From Bacteroidales bacterium (GTDB taxonomy: Bacteria > Bacteroidota > Bacteroidia > Bacteroidales > NBLH01): a DNA stretch of 64,000 nt. The number at the start of each line of letters is the position of its first letter. The first letter of the stretch is position 1. A program made the position numbers and the translations under genes. The notes below the pieces were generated by a model. The model worked only from the letters and a program-made list of their open reading frames with translations, was not told the DNA's origin and made no database searches. Shown piece by piece: positions 53,540 through 63,316 of the stretch. Where the stretch lies: contig JAFGWC010000004.1 in the NCBI GenBank assembly GCA_016937695.1, positions 28,167 through 92,166 on the forward strand. Direction: 5' to 3'.

Positions 53540-56500
53540 TTAGATTAATCCTTTTTCAGTACATAAATTAATTAAAAATGGTTCAATATTTCGTCCAATC
53601 GAAAAGTAATTTGGGCTTTTTTGAACAATAATACCGGAATTATATAAATTGTTTAATAGCTTTTCTGAAAAAGAATTTTCAAAATCGGTAATTCTCGATA
53701 ATTTTTCTACATCAATATTTTTATGCTGAATAAATAAAGCAATTACAATAAGCCAATCAGTATTCAAATTATTTAAAATATCAACATTTGGAATAATTGG
53801 TTTTTTTATGTTTATTGATTCAGAATTAGCTTTTATAATATTTGCTTTCCAAGTATTTATAGCAACTCCGGGTACGCCTTTCGAGAAATTGAAATAAGAG
53901 TTAAATAAAAACGACAAAGCTAATTGCGAAATGTTTTCTTCATCTTTTCCTTTGTATTTAAATGTAATTCCGCTTGATTTATGTCTGCTTAAAATAAGTT
54001 GTTGCAGCTCTTTAGAATTAAAGTTTTTGCATTCAATAACCGAAATTAGATTTTCTTCAAAAGCTAAAGTTTTGTTTATTATCTTAAAAGAATATTTATT
54101 GCTGTTTATGATGAAAAATGCTTTTTTTCCATAAATGTTAATTAATTCGATTATCTTTTCCAATACGGCATATCCGTTTATCGAACGTTCCCACCATAAC
54201 TCAAGGTCTTCAATTACAATAACGCTTTCCATTGGTAAGGAATTAAATATTTGATTAAAATCATCGGCAGAACCAACAGCTTTGCGCAATTCTGTTAAAA
54301 AGTCTTGTGTACTTACCGAGCCTTTTGCAGGAGCATTAATCCAAAAAATGTGAGATTTTTTAAAAAATCGATTAACTGCATATCTCGATAAAGTTGTTTT
54401 TCCTGCGCCATAAACTCCTGTAATTAAAACTGCTCCTCCTTTTCCTTCTTTATGTCTTTGCAAAGAGCTTTTAATCAATTTAATTTCATCGTTTTTAGGC
54501 ACCCAAAGTTCGTTGTTTATTTTTGAACTTGTGCTTAAAAGAGTTCTGTAAAATATTGGTATTTGGTCATATACTTTATTATTTGGCGTTATTTCTTCAA
54601 TAATATCAAGTATTTGACTTATTTTGGTTGTTTCTTCTTTTTTGTTTTCTATGTGTTTTTTTGAAAGTATAATTCCGCTGCTTGTTATATTTAATAAATC
54701 AATTATTAATTGACTTGCCGAATTTTTAAGCACACTGTATTTTGCTGATATAATTGCACTTAGTTTTTTGCTTTTTTGAACTCTTTGCTGAAAAGATATT
54801 TTATTTTCAGATTCTAAAATAGAATGATAAAATAATTTTGAAAAACTGTTTTCTAAGAATATTATAGAATTTGTTTCATTTTTTAAAACGGCATTACTTA
54901 TTTTGTTTCTTTCTTCTTTTGTATTAGCTGTAAGTTTTTTGAAAAAACTTTCGGTAGCCTGATTGTTAAAGTCGTGATTATCAGTGTTGTTCTGAATGTT
55001 ATTTATTCTAAATAGAAGCAAACTGTTTGCTTCTTTACATTCAATTAATGATTTGCCAATAATATTTTCAAGCTGTTCAATTTCTCTGTATGCTGTTTCA
55101 TAAAATAATGTATCGAAATAATATGTTCCAACTTTATTTAAATTAGAATTTACAGTTGCATAATCACCTAAAGAAATTGCTTCATTCTCTTTATATATTG
55201 TTTCAGGCAACGATATTTCTTTAGGTAAAGTTTCTATTATATTTGATATTTTGTCAAATAAATCCTGAATTATATTTTTAAAATTTAAATTTTCATTAAA
55301 ACTTACAGCTTTAATATCAGAAAAATTAGAATTTGTGCTATTTTCAATATTCTTAATTAATTTATCAACCGGAATAATTATTTTTTCTGAAATTAAATTT
55401 CTAATTTTTTCGTTGTTTTTCTGAACAATGTTCTTTATGATTTTTTGTTCCGAAAGTATTAATGTATCTAAGTAAAGAGAATTATTTAATAAGCTTAAAC
55501 CGTTTGTCCAATTCTCGGCAAAAGAGTTAAAATAATCAGAAAAATCAACTTGTTTTTCTTTCGTTTTTTTCTTTAACTTTTTTAAATATTCAGGTGCAGA
55601 TAAATCTTCAATTAAATTTATTGTAATAGAACGAAAAGTGTTAAAAGTGTTTGAAATTGATTGATTTTCAGTGTTTTGCAACTCAGCTTCAATTGTTTTT
55701 AAATCGTCAATAACCTTTTCACTTAATCTAATATCAGAAATATTTTCTGATTTAGCATTTTTTAAAAGTTTTTCGTATTCATCGTTTACAGCAAATATTA
55801 CTTTCCTTGATGAATTGAATAAATTTACGCTAATACCTTCAATTTCATTTAGTTGATTAACGATTTCAGGAATTACCTTATTATTAATATAAAATGAAAT
55901 TGCTTTTTGAAACTGTACTTTGTGATTTTTTTCTTTATTATTAGAAACATAAGGAATAATTATACTTTCAGGTAATTCGTAAATGTAATTTCCAATTCTA
56001 GCAATAAAATCAGAAATGCCTGAGGAAATTAAAATACTTGCTTCTTTTATAATATCTCTGTTCTTCTTTTCAATTATTGTACTGATATTTTTAAGAAATG
56101 ATTGATGTTTTCTGATTAATGTTTTTGTTGTTTCAAATTTGCCGTATTCTTCAAGTTCCTTTTCAAGATTTGATTTGTTTTGTTTTGTAAAATCAGCAAT
56201 GTTTTTTAAAACAACAATTTGATTTCCAATAATTTGACTAATTACCTTTTCGACAAAAATATTTCCAATTTCAATAAAATCTGCATCTAATTTTTTTATT
56301 CTGTTTTTAATAATTTTGTTTTCAATTACAGGAAGTGGCAGAAAATCTGAGATGTGAGAAACATTTGTGCTTTTAGTTTCCTTTTTGAAAGAATAATCTA
56401 CAACATTAATTTCTTCAAATTCGTCAGACGGGCTTAAAATCAACAAACTTGAAGGCAATTCAGCAATATTATTAATAGATTCGATGTACTTTTTAGTATA

Positions 56501-58543
56501 TACATTTGTTTTTTGCGATAAACCAATTAAAATTAAATTTGCATTTGCCGATTCTGTATTAATAATTGATTTTTTGCTTCTTGAACCAAAATCATCATTA
56601 ATAATTTTAACTTCGGCATACATTCTTTTTTCATCAAGCAACGTTTTTGTGCTTCTGTATATTCTGTCTGTTAAAGATGTTTCATTATTAATTATTAAAA
56701 TCCTTGTTTCGGCATCACGCCAAGTTGGATCTGATTGTAAAAATCGAAGAATATTTAATGAAAAACTTAAATGTCGGCCTTTTCCATTCCACCAAATATC
56801 TATTTTTTCTTTTTTCCCAAATCCGTTGTTATTATCATATTCAAGAAAAACAGCATTAAGATTTTTTGATTTAAAATCTTTAATAACATTAACTAAAAAA
56901 TCAGTATTGTTAGTGTTTTTGCTCCAGCCCATTAAAACGGTATTAGGCTCAAAACCACTAAATCCGTAAACACTTGTCACAGATTTAATTCCGTTTACAA
57001 TATTATCGCATTCGAATTTTCTGTTAAAATATCCGGAATTAGATAAGTTTTTATTAAATAATGATGTATTATTGCTTCTTTCTTTAAAAATAAGTTCAAA
57101 ATCGGTTAATGCACCAAGTTTTCCGCTTAAAGTAATTCCCATTTCAACTAAATGGGGCCTGGCTTGTTCGCCGCCACTAAACAAAATAATATTTGGCCGC
57201 CAATTTCTTTTATTGGTTTTTTGAACGCTTAATTTTAAAAGAGCACGTTTTGCTAAATTTGTCCAAAAGCTACTCCAAGCATCGCCACTTTCAAGAATAA
57301 GCTCTTTTCTTTGCAGAAAAAAGTATAATAGTCCTAATACAACAGTTGCGCCTGCAAGTGCAAGAAAATCAAGCAATATCATCACAATAAAAGCAGAAAA
57401 AGCACCTAAAACACTAACGAATTTTGGAATTTTAAAAGCAGGCCTAAAATCGGAACTCGACCAGCTTTCAATTGCAGATGCTAGATTTAAAAATCCGTAA
57501 GTTGTTATAAAAAACATAGAAACTATTCGGGCAATAAGGTCTAATTCGCCAATTAAAATTCCGGCTTCTGCAATTACAAAAGCTAATAAAAGTGCATTTC
57601 TTGGTTCGTTGGTTTTTCCTGTGCCTTTTGCAAATATTTTTGGTGCTATTTTATCCATTGCAATTGCTTGAAGTATTCTTGGCGCACCTAAAATGCTGCC
57701 TAAAGCTGATGATAGAGTTGCGCCCCAAATGCCTGCAATAACTAATGCCGGAACCAAAGATATTTTAAAAAGAATTTGCGGATCGTTTACAAGAGCCTCT
57801 GCATCAACAGTTAATGAATAAAAAACAGCAAGAAATATATAAACAATAAAACCAACACCTACAGCTGCAATTGCTCCAATTGGAAGCGATCTTTTCGGAT
57901 TTTTTAAGTCGCCGGACATTGATACACCTGCTTCAAAACCTGTAACAGCAGGAAAGAAAATGCCGAATAATAACATAAAAGGTGCAGTTGTAGCAAGTGG
58001 TTCTAAATGTATTTCTTTTGGTGCAAATTCATGATGACCAAAGAAAATAGAAAGCAGAGAAAGCACTATTGCAGCCATAATAAAATACTGCGATTTAATT
58101 GCTAATGAGGTACTTATAAAAGTAATTGTTGTTACAGCTAATAATACAATAGAGCCTGTAATACGAATTGTGTTTATAGAATTGTCTAAATTCCAGTATT
58201 GAAGAAAACTTTCGGCAAAACCAATTAAATATAAGCTTACGCTGAATGATAATCCAACAAATAATGCAAATCCTAAAGTTCCGCCAATTGGCAAACCCAG
58301 ACTTCGCGAAATCATAAAATATGTGCCGCCGTTTTGTACAGGCTTGTCGGTTGAAAGTGAAGCTACGCTTAAGCTTGTGGTTATTGAGATTATATGTGCA
58401 ATTACAATAATTCCGATAGTATTTATTAATCCAGCCTGTCCAATAATTGCCGGAAAGCGTAAATACATAATTACACCTAAAATGGTGAGAATAGAAGGAG
58501 TGAAAACACCACTGAAAGTGCCGAATTTTTTAGCTTTTGACAT
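53540..58543 (-). CDS. Cation-chloride cotransporter (SLC12-like) fused to a coiled-coil region and a C-terminal P-loop ATPase
   Basis: The protein is 1667 residues long. Residues 1-410 form an APC-superfamily transporter with about 12 TM helices and CCC features: GTFSGVFTPSILTILGVIMY, GLINTIGIIVIAHIIS, GVSMSGDLKNPKRSLPIGAI, RILQAIAMDKIAPKIFAKGT and a SSSDFRPAFKIPKFVSVLGA exit. Residues about 430-740 correspond to the SLC12 C-terminal domain (WRPNIILFSGG, IDIWWNGKGR, LILIGLSQK, SSLLILSPSDE). Residues about 760-1340 are helical and coiled-coil rich, without a family that I know. A P-loop NTPase follows: Walker A LITGVYGAGKTTLSRYA (Lys1382), Walker B VIVIEDLELWW (about 1443-1450). The C-terminus (about 1595-1667) looks like a winged helix (LSRITDFENSFSEKLLNNLYNSG, IIVQKSPNYFSIGRNIEP). 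The stop precedes an MscS-like gene by 11 bases. Ion selectivity is unknown. No frameshift or stop interrupts the frame. Confidence 0.85.
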   Translation of the reverse strand: MSKAKKFGTFSGVFTPSILTILGVIMYLRFPAIIGQAGLINTIGIIVIAHIISITTSLSVASLSTDKPVQNGGTYFMISRSLGLPIGGTLGFALFVGLSFSVSLYLIGFAESFLQYWNLDNSINTIRITGSIVLLAVTTITFISTSLAIKSQYFIMAAIVLSLLSIFFGHHEFAPKEIHLEPLATTAPFMLLFGIFFPAVTGFEAGVSMSGDLKNPKRSLPIGAIAAVGVGFIVYIFLAVFYSLTVDAEALVNDPQILFKISLVPALVIAGIWGATLSSALGSILGAPRILQAIAMDKIAPKIFAKGTGKTNEPRNALLLAFVIAEAGILIGELDLIARIVSMFFITTYGFLNLASAIESWSSSDFRPAFKIPKFVSVLGAFSAFIVMILLDFLALAGATVVLGLLYFFLQRKELILESGDAWSSFWTNLAKRALLKLSVQKTNKRNWRPNIILFSGGEQARPHLVEMGITLSGKLGALTDFELIFKERSNNTSLFNKNLSNSGYFNRKFECDNIVNGIKSVTSVYGFSGFEPNTVLMGWSKNTNNTDFLVNVIKDFKSKNLNAVFLEYDNNNGFGKKEKIDIWWNGKGRHLSFSLNILRFLQSDPTWRDAETRILIINNETSLTDRIYRSTKTLLDEKRMYAEVKIINDDFGSRSKKSIINTESANANLILIGLSQKTNVYTKKYIESINNIAELPSSLLILSPSDEFEEINVVDYSFKKETKSTNVSHISDFLPLPVIENKIIKNRIKKLDADFIEIGNIFVEKVISQIIGNQIVVLKNIADFTKQNKSNLEKELEEYGKFETTKTLIRKHQSFLKNISTIIEKKNRDIIKEASILISSGISDFIARIGNYIYELPESIIIPYVSNNKEKNHKVQFQKAISFYINNKVIPEIVNQLNEIEGISVNLFNSSRKVIFAVNDEYEKLLKNAKSENISDIRLSEKVIDDLKTIEAELQNTENQSISNTFNTFRSITINLIEDLSAPEYLKKLKKKTKEKQVDFSDYFNSFAENWTNGLSLLNNSLYLDTLILSEQKIIKNIVQKNNEKIRNLISEKIIIPVDKLIKNIENSTNSNFSDIKAVSFNENLNFKNIIQDLFDKISNIIETLPKEISLPETIYKENEAISLGDYATVNSNLNKVGTYYFDTLFYETAYREIEQLENIIGKSLIECKEANSLLLFRINNIQNNTDNHDFNNQATESFFKKLTANTKEERNKISNAVLKNETNSIIFLENSFSKLFYHSILESENKISFQQRVQKSKKLSAIISAKYSVLKNSASQLIIDLLNITSSGIILSKKHIENKKEETTKISQILDIIEEITPNNKVYDQIPIFYRTLLSTSSKINNELWVPKNDEIKLIKSSLQRHKEGKGGAVLITGVYGAGKTTLSRYAVNRFFKKSHIFWINAPAKGSVSTQDFLTELRKAVGSADDFNQIFNSLPMESVIVIEDLELWWERSINGYAVLEKIIELINIYGKKAFFIINSNKYSFKIINKTLAFEENLISVIECKNFNSKELQQLILSRHKSSGITFKYKGKDEENISQLALSFLFNSYFNFSKGVPGVAINTWKANIIKANSESINIKKPIIPNVDILNNLNTDWLIVIALFIQHKNIDVEKLSRITDFENSFSEKLLNNLYNSGIIVQKSPNYFSIGRNIEPFLINLCTEKGLI

Positions 58544-58679
58544 ATTTTGGGCTTTTATTTTAAATTTTAATAAATATACAAATTTATATCTAATTGCGTA
58601 ATATTATTAAACTTAAGCAACTTTATATAGAATTGTTTAATCAAAATCAGTTTAATAAAAAAATGCTTGAATATTTGAT

Positions 58680-59648
58680 TTACAAAACTAAACTTTTCCA
58701 AAAAGCAAACCACAATGGCATTGCAACAAGGCATATTAAATAGCTGATTATCATCATACTACCTATTTTTTGTGCATTGCCGCCATAAGTTTTTACTTGA
58801 AGAATAATTGATGTTGCAGGAGCAGCAGCAGACTGTATTATAAAAAAATCTGAAAGGAAAGGATGTGTTTTATAAATTTCGAAATGATATAAAATAAATA
58901 TTGTAATAATTGGAATAATAGCGAATTTTGTAAAATTAACTCTTAAAATATCAATAATTGGCGGCCATTTTCGAAAAGAAATTTCGCCTAAAGTTGCGCC
59001 TAAAACAAAAGTAGCTATCGGAACTGCGGCTTTCCCTAATAAATCTGAAGAATCAATAACAAAATCGGGAATATAAGATTGAAAAGAAATAAGCACAATT
59101 ATTATTGTACTTAGATTTGCAATTAGTGGCGGATTTATAAAATCGTTAATTTTAAAACTTATCTTATTTCCGTCGTTTGATGTTACCAAAACTTTTCCTA
59201 AACTCCATAAAATAAAGTTAAACCCAATAATAAAAAGGAATGTGTATAATGCAAACACATGAAAATCAGCAGGATATAATATTTGAACAATAGGTAAAAC
59301 TAAATATCCTGCGTTTTGCATACTGCTTACAGGAAGCATGTTTTTTTTTGTTTTTATATCAGGTAAAAATAGAATTAATGCAATTGAAACACCAACTAAA
59401 CTCATGCCGATTCCTATAATAGGAATAATCCACCAATCTGGGTTTTCTTTTGGATGAAAATTTAAAATATTGTTGGAAAAAATTAAAGATGGCAATAAAA
59501 CAAAGACTGTAATTTTGGATAAAGCCGAAACTTGCTCGGTGGTGATAATTTTTTTTCGGACTAAAAGGCCTGCAAAAAAAATGATAAAAAAAACTCTAAG
59601 CATTGCGCCAAAAACTGATTTTGACGTAATGAAAAATATTTCATCCAT
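58680..59648 (-). CDS. AEC (auxin efflux carrier) family transporter
   Basis: The 322-residue protein has about ten hydrophobic helices, in the two-bundle AEC layout. Recognisable segments are FAGLLVRKKIITTEQVSALSKI near the N-terminus, LPSLIFSNNIL with the mid-helix break, SMQNAGYLVLPIVQILYP, a VPIATFVLGATLGEIS loop and a C-terminal QSAAAPATSIILQVKTYGG, close to the N/P-x-x motif of the family. AEC proteins export or import organic acids and other small anions. The substrate is unknown. It is on the same strand as the CCC gene, with a 136-base gap, so co-transcription is possible. Confidence 0.88.
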   Translation of the reverse strand: MDEIFFITSKSVFGAMLRVFFIIFFAGLLVRKKIITTEQVSALSKITVFVLLPSLIFSNNILNFHPKENPDWWIIPIIGIGMSLVGVSIALILFLPDIKTKKNMLPVSSMQNAGYLVLPIVQILYPADFHVFALYTFLFIIGFNFILWSLGKVLVTSNDGNKISFKINDFINPPLIANLSTIIIVLISFQSYIPDFVIDSSDLLGKAAVPIATFVLGATLGEISFRKWPPIIDILRVNFTKFAIIPIITIFILYHFEIYKTHPFLSDFFIIQSAAAPATSIILQVKTYGGNAQKIGSMMIISYLICLVAMPLWFAFWKSLVL

Positions 59649-59792
59649 ATTTTATTAAATCACAAAAGATAAAAATTAGATTTCAAATAAAAATCAATAA
59701 TCAAATAGCTTTAACTTGTATATTTAATAGTTGAAGTTTATTTGTTTAGGAAATTGAAATTTTGAATTTTGTTGTTTCTATAAGTTTTTGTA

Positions 59793-60758
59793 TTACAAGT
59801 AATTATGCTCGACTAAATAATTTTTTACATAATCTTCAACTCCTTTTTCAAGACTGTAAAATGTTTCTGAATAACCAATGCTTTTTAATTTAGCCATATT
59901 TGCTTCTGTAAAATATTGATATTTATCTCTTATGTCTTCGGGCGTGTCAATAAAGCTAATATCTTCTTTTATTTTCATTGCTTTAAATGTGCTTTTCACT
60001 AAATCGAGGAAAGTTCTTGCTTTTCCTGTACCTAAATTGTATAATCCTGAATCTTTTCGGTGATTTAAAAAAAAGTATAAAACTTTAACAACATCTTTAA
60101 CATAAACAAAATCTCTGATTTGTTCGCCATCTTTAAAATTTGGATTGTGCGAACGGAATAGTTTCATTTTTTCTGCTGCTTTTATTTGATTATAAGCATG
60201 AAAAATAACAGAAGCCATTCTGGCTTTGTGATATTCGTTTGGTCCGTAAACATTAAAGAATTTCAGTCCTGCCCAAAAATATGGTTTTTCTTTCTGTGCT
60301 AAAGCCCATTTGTCAAAATCGTTTTTTGAATCGCCGTAAGGATTAAGTGGTTTTAGTTTATTTACTATATCGTGATTGTCGTTGTAACCATGTTCGCCCA
60401 TTCCGTATGTAGCTGCTGATGAGGCATATACTAAAGGTAAGCCATATTCTACACAAGCTTTCCACATTTGTTTTGTGTATCCTAAATTTAATTCGTTAAA
60501 TATTTCAACATTAAATTCTGTTGTATCTGTTCTTGCGCCAATATGAAAAATAAATTGAACGTATTTGTGGTTTTCATCAAGCCAAGCAAAAAAATCATTT
60601 CGGTCAACTTTTTTTGTGTAAGTTTTATTTTCAATGTTTTTATTTTTTTCAGGATTTGAAAAATTGTCAACTAAAACAATATCTTTAAAACCTTCTGAAT
60701 TTAATTTGTTTACAAACGCGCTTCCAATAAAGCCTGCTGCTCCTGTAACTATTATCAT
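59793..60758 (-). CDS. hldD: ADP-L-glycero-D-manno-heptose 6-epimerase
   Basis: The 321-residue extended SDR epimerase makes the L-glycero heptose used in LPS inner core. Nucleotide-binding MIIVTGAAGFIGSAFVNKLN, the HIGARTDTTE loop that marks HldD, SSAATYG, the catalytic Tyr-Lys in NPYGDSKNDFDKWAL, and FFNVYGPNEYHKARMASVIFHAYNQ are present. GEQIRDFVYVKDV and NLGTGKARTFLDLVKS complete the domain. The usual partners (hldE, gmhA) are not in the window. It is followed at 59648 by the AEC gene on the same strand after 144 bases. Confidence 0.95.
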   Translation of the reverse strand: MIIVTGAAGFIGSAFVNKLNSEGFKDIVLVDNFSNPEKNKNIENKTYTKKVDRNDFFAWLDENHKYVQFIFHIGARTDTTEFNVEIFNELNLGYTKQMWKACVEYGLPLVYASSAATYGMGEHGYNDNHDIVNKLKPLNPYGDSKNDFDKWALAQKEKPYFWAGLKFFNVYGPNEYHKARMASVIFHAYNQIKAAEKMKLFRSHNPNFKDGEQIRDFVYVKDVVKVLYFFLNHRKDSGLYNLGTGKARTFLDLVKSTFKAMKIKEDISFIDTPEDIRDKYQYFTEANMAKLKSIGYSETFYSLEKGVEDYVKNYLVEHNYL

Positions 60759-60929
60759 GATATTTATTTTTTTGAAATTTTAAGCAAAGATAATTATTTT
60801 ATTTTTTAGTCAATTTTAAATTGATATTTTAATTAAAATAATAGATTAAAACAATATTAAGAATCTCTGCTTATACATTTATTCATGCATTTTGACTTAT
60901 TTTGCATTAAAATTATATACTGTTAGAAA

Positions 60930-61405
60930 ATGACAAAACTCTTTTCTTTAGCTTTAATAACTATTATAAGTTTAATTACTGATTTAAGAGGATGCAATGA
61001 CAAGGTAATTGCTATATATGGTTATTCCACACATCTTGACTCAGAAGGAAATCCTTCTAGATGTGATTGTGATTATTATGAATATTCATTATATTTAAAT
61101 CAGGATTATACTTTCCGCTATTATTATCGTAATGGAAGAATTAAAACAATGTATGCTGAAATTAATGAAGGAAATTGGTTGATTGATGAAAATAAATTGG
61201 TTTTGAATATTAAAAGTGAGAGTCTTGCTTATGGTCAAACTATTAATTCAAAAAAAAAAAATGGGAAACAAAAAATGTGGTAGCAACAGAAATATTTTTT
61301 AAACATAAGAATGGTTTAAAATCATATCCTGAATCAAAAATATTTTGGGAACATATGCAAGGTTTAAAGTCTGATGATCTGTTTATGAGATATCAAAGAA
61401 AATAA
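60930..61405 (+). pseudogene. Hypothetical secreted protein gene, frameshifted at a 12-A run
   Basis: ATG 60930 gives a signal peptide (LFSLALITIISLITDLRGC), then a Cys/Tyr-rich beta-type region (YGYSTHLDSEGNPSRCDCDYYEYSL, YRNGRIKTMYAEINEGNWLIDENKLVLNI). At 61250-61261 there are 12 A residues. After this run the frame gives only a Lys-rich tail, then stops at TAG 61281-61283. In the minus-one frame the coding sense resumes at once as KWETKNVVATEIFFKHKNGLKSYPE, continuing to FWEHMQGLKSDDLFMRYQRK and TAA at 61403-61405. So the original protein was about 157 residues. The cause may be a true mutation, transcriptional slippage or phase variation, or a homopolymer sequencing error. I do not recognise the family. 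Confidence 0.6.
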
Positions 61406-61609
61406 TAATTAGAGAAATGTTTAAATATTAAATCATTATCAATCTGATTATTTTCAAATTTGCAATTTTATAATTTAACATTAAAAATTTCATCTGCGAA
61501 TTTATCGACATCTAAACTACTTATAATCAATAAAATATATGTATTTTATTGATTTAAGAGAAAGAATTTATGTGATGAATAGCTTAAAACTTGTTTTTAG
61601 CTAAGATTT

Positions 61610-62578
61610 TTACTTTGTTATTCCTTTAATGAAATCTATGATTTTATAGCTTAATTCAGACTTTAGCGGCAAATCGGGATTGTTGTATGTTGCCATATTT
61701 TCTTGAATATCTATACTTGATTCTTTTAAAATATGGTTCATGTTTTCTATAATTACAAGTTTTGCATCAGGCTTAGATGCCGAAAGTAAATTTGCATTGT
61801 CTATTTTTACTTGTATGTCTGAAGTGCCTTGTATTATTAAAGTAGGGATTTTTAATTTGCTGATTTCTTTTACCGGATTGTATTTTATCCACGAAATCAT
61901 ATATGGTTGAACACTTGGACGATATATCGAGAACAAATACGGATTTACATTTTTAACTGTTTTTCCTAGCTTTAAGCTGTCTAATATTTTGTTTGATTCG
62001 TTAAGTAGTTGCGGCGGCAATTTATTTATTAATTGTTCTTGTAAAACTTTATCTGCTGTATTTCCAACTCCTGCAATAGAAATAAATCCGCTTATTTTAG
62101 TTTGATTTGCCGCAATCATTCCTATTAATGAACCTTCGCTATGGCCTAAAATAATAATTTTAGAAAATCTTTTATCCGATTTTAATAAAGAAATCCAATC
62201 AACTACATCATTTATATATGTTTCAAATCGCAAATCACTTTCTTTTGTCATTGCAGATTTGCTTATGCCTATTCCTCTTTTGTCGAATCTTAATGCTGAT
62301 ATTCCATTTATTGCTAATTCTTCAGATAACATTTTGTAAGCATTCGTATGCAAATTTATTGGCGAGTTTCCATCTCTGTCTGTTGGGCCGGAACCTGCGA
62401 TAATTAAAACAATTGGAGTTTTTTTTAAATTGTTTGGAATAGTTAATAAACCGTAAATATCTCCAGTTGAGGTTTTTAAAATTATTTCTGATTCTGAAAA
62501 AGTGGTTTCATTATTTATTTGGCCGAATAATGCTATTGATATAATGTTTAAAGCGATTAAAAAAAATATTTTTTTCAT
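61610..62578 (-). CDS. Secreted alpha/beta hydrolase (peptidase/esterase-like)
   Basis: I choose ATG 62578, giving 322 residues and a clean signal peptide (KKIFFLIALNIISIALFGQ); the longer frame from 62611 would place 11 residues before it. The alpha/beta hydrolase core has IVLIIAGSGPTDRDGNSPINLHTNAY (oxyanion region), LRFDKRGIGISKSA, nucleophile Ser in IIILGHSEGSLIGMIAA, and the C-terminal acid and His around TLIIQGTSDIQVKIDNA and IIENMNHILKE. This is the family of serine aminopeptidase S33-like esterases found as exported proteins in Bacteroidota. The substrate is unknown. Confidence 0.87.
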   Translation of the reverse strand: MKKIFFLIALNIISIALFGQINNETTFSESEIILKTSTGDIYGLLTIPNNLKKTPIVLIIAGSGPTDRDGNSPINLHTNAYKMLSEELAINGISALRFDKRGIGISKSAMTKESDLRFETYINDVVDWISLLKSDKRFSKIIILGHSEGSLIGMIAANQTKISGFISIAGVGNTADKVLQEQLINKLPPQLLNESNKILDSLKLGKTVKNVNPYLFSIYRPSVQPYMISWIKYNPVKEISKLKIPTLIIQGTSDIQVKIDNANLLSASKPDAKLVIIENMNHILKESSIDIQENMATYNNPDLPLKSELSYKIIDFIKGITK

Positions 62579-62678
62579 AGAATTAATTTTACAGTATTTT
62601 TTAGCATTCATATTAAAGTTGCGCTGACAGTAAAATACTATCAGCCGCCTAATCGATTTTTCCTTGTAACTCTTTAAA

Positions 62679-63152
62679 TTAGGCCATCACTGCATCTTTC
62701 TTCGACTTTCTGTAAAGGAAAGAATTGAAGATGCTTCTTTTTGCAAAACGATATTGCTTATCGCTATTAACTAGTTTGTTGAAAACCTTTTTGTCCACGC
62801 CAAAATATTCGTAAGTTGTTCCATCGTCAAAAGAAATTTCTACTAGCAAACCTTTATGATGAAAATCTGTAATTCTTGTTTGAGAGGTTGAAATGCGATA
62901 TTCTTCTGAATTTGCCTCTTTAGTTTCCGGAGCAATACTTACTAGAAAATCATATCCTTCAATGATTTTTCGACTCTTGATTTCTGCCTCTTCCATTTTT
63001 TCTTTGTTCTGAACTTTATCCGGATGCCATTCTTTTATTAGCTCTCTATAAGTATTTTTTAGTTCTTTCAGATCAATAGCTCCTTCAATGTTAAAGAGTT
63101 TTTTGTATTCATTGATACGCTTCATATATTGTCTTTTCAAATTATTGCGCAA
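62679..63152 (-). CDS. J-domain protein fused to a C-terminal KTSC domain
   Basis: The 157-residue protein has a J-domain (about 10-75) with YKKLFNIEGAIDLKELKNTYRELIKEWHPDK, retaining the HPD tripeptide that stimulates Hsp70 ATPase, and IIEGYDFLV. The C-terminal part (about 95-150) fits the KTSC domain: LLVEISFDDGTTYEYFGVDKKVFNKL and KQYRFAKRSIFNSFLY. KTSC occurs alone or at the C-terminus of lysyl-tRNA synthetases and may bind RNA. There is no zinc finger or glycine-rich region, so it is a type III (class C) J-protein. A second Met (codon 10, at 63125) could be the real start. It is 101 bases upstream of the hydrolase gene. Confidence 0.85.
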   Translation of the reverse strand: MRNNLKRQYMKRINEYKKLFNIEGAIDLKELKNTYRELIKEWHPDKVQNKEKMEEAEIKSRKIIEGYDFLVSIAPETKEANSEEYRISTSQTRITDFHHKGLLVEISFDDGTTYEYFGVDKKVFNKLVNSDKQYRFAKRSIFNSFLYRKSKKDAVMA

Positions 63153-63316
63153 AACTAAGCTATTTATCTGAATTATAAATAAAGTAACTCTAAGATTTAA
63201 TAAAATATAACTTTAGTAATAAGTTCAGTGCTTTTTTTGGTAATTTATATGATTCATTTACTTTCATTAGTCAAATAAATATGCTTAACAATTTGTAAAA
63301 AAAATCAAACTTCAGA

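Noticed and set aside
56484..56969. 161-residue plus-strand frame
   Set aside because: It is the antisense shadow of the SLC12-like C-terminal domain of the 1667-residue protein, whose frame is clearly coding.
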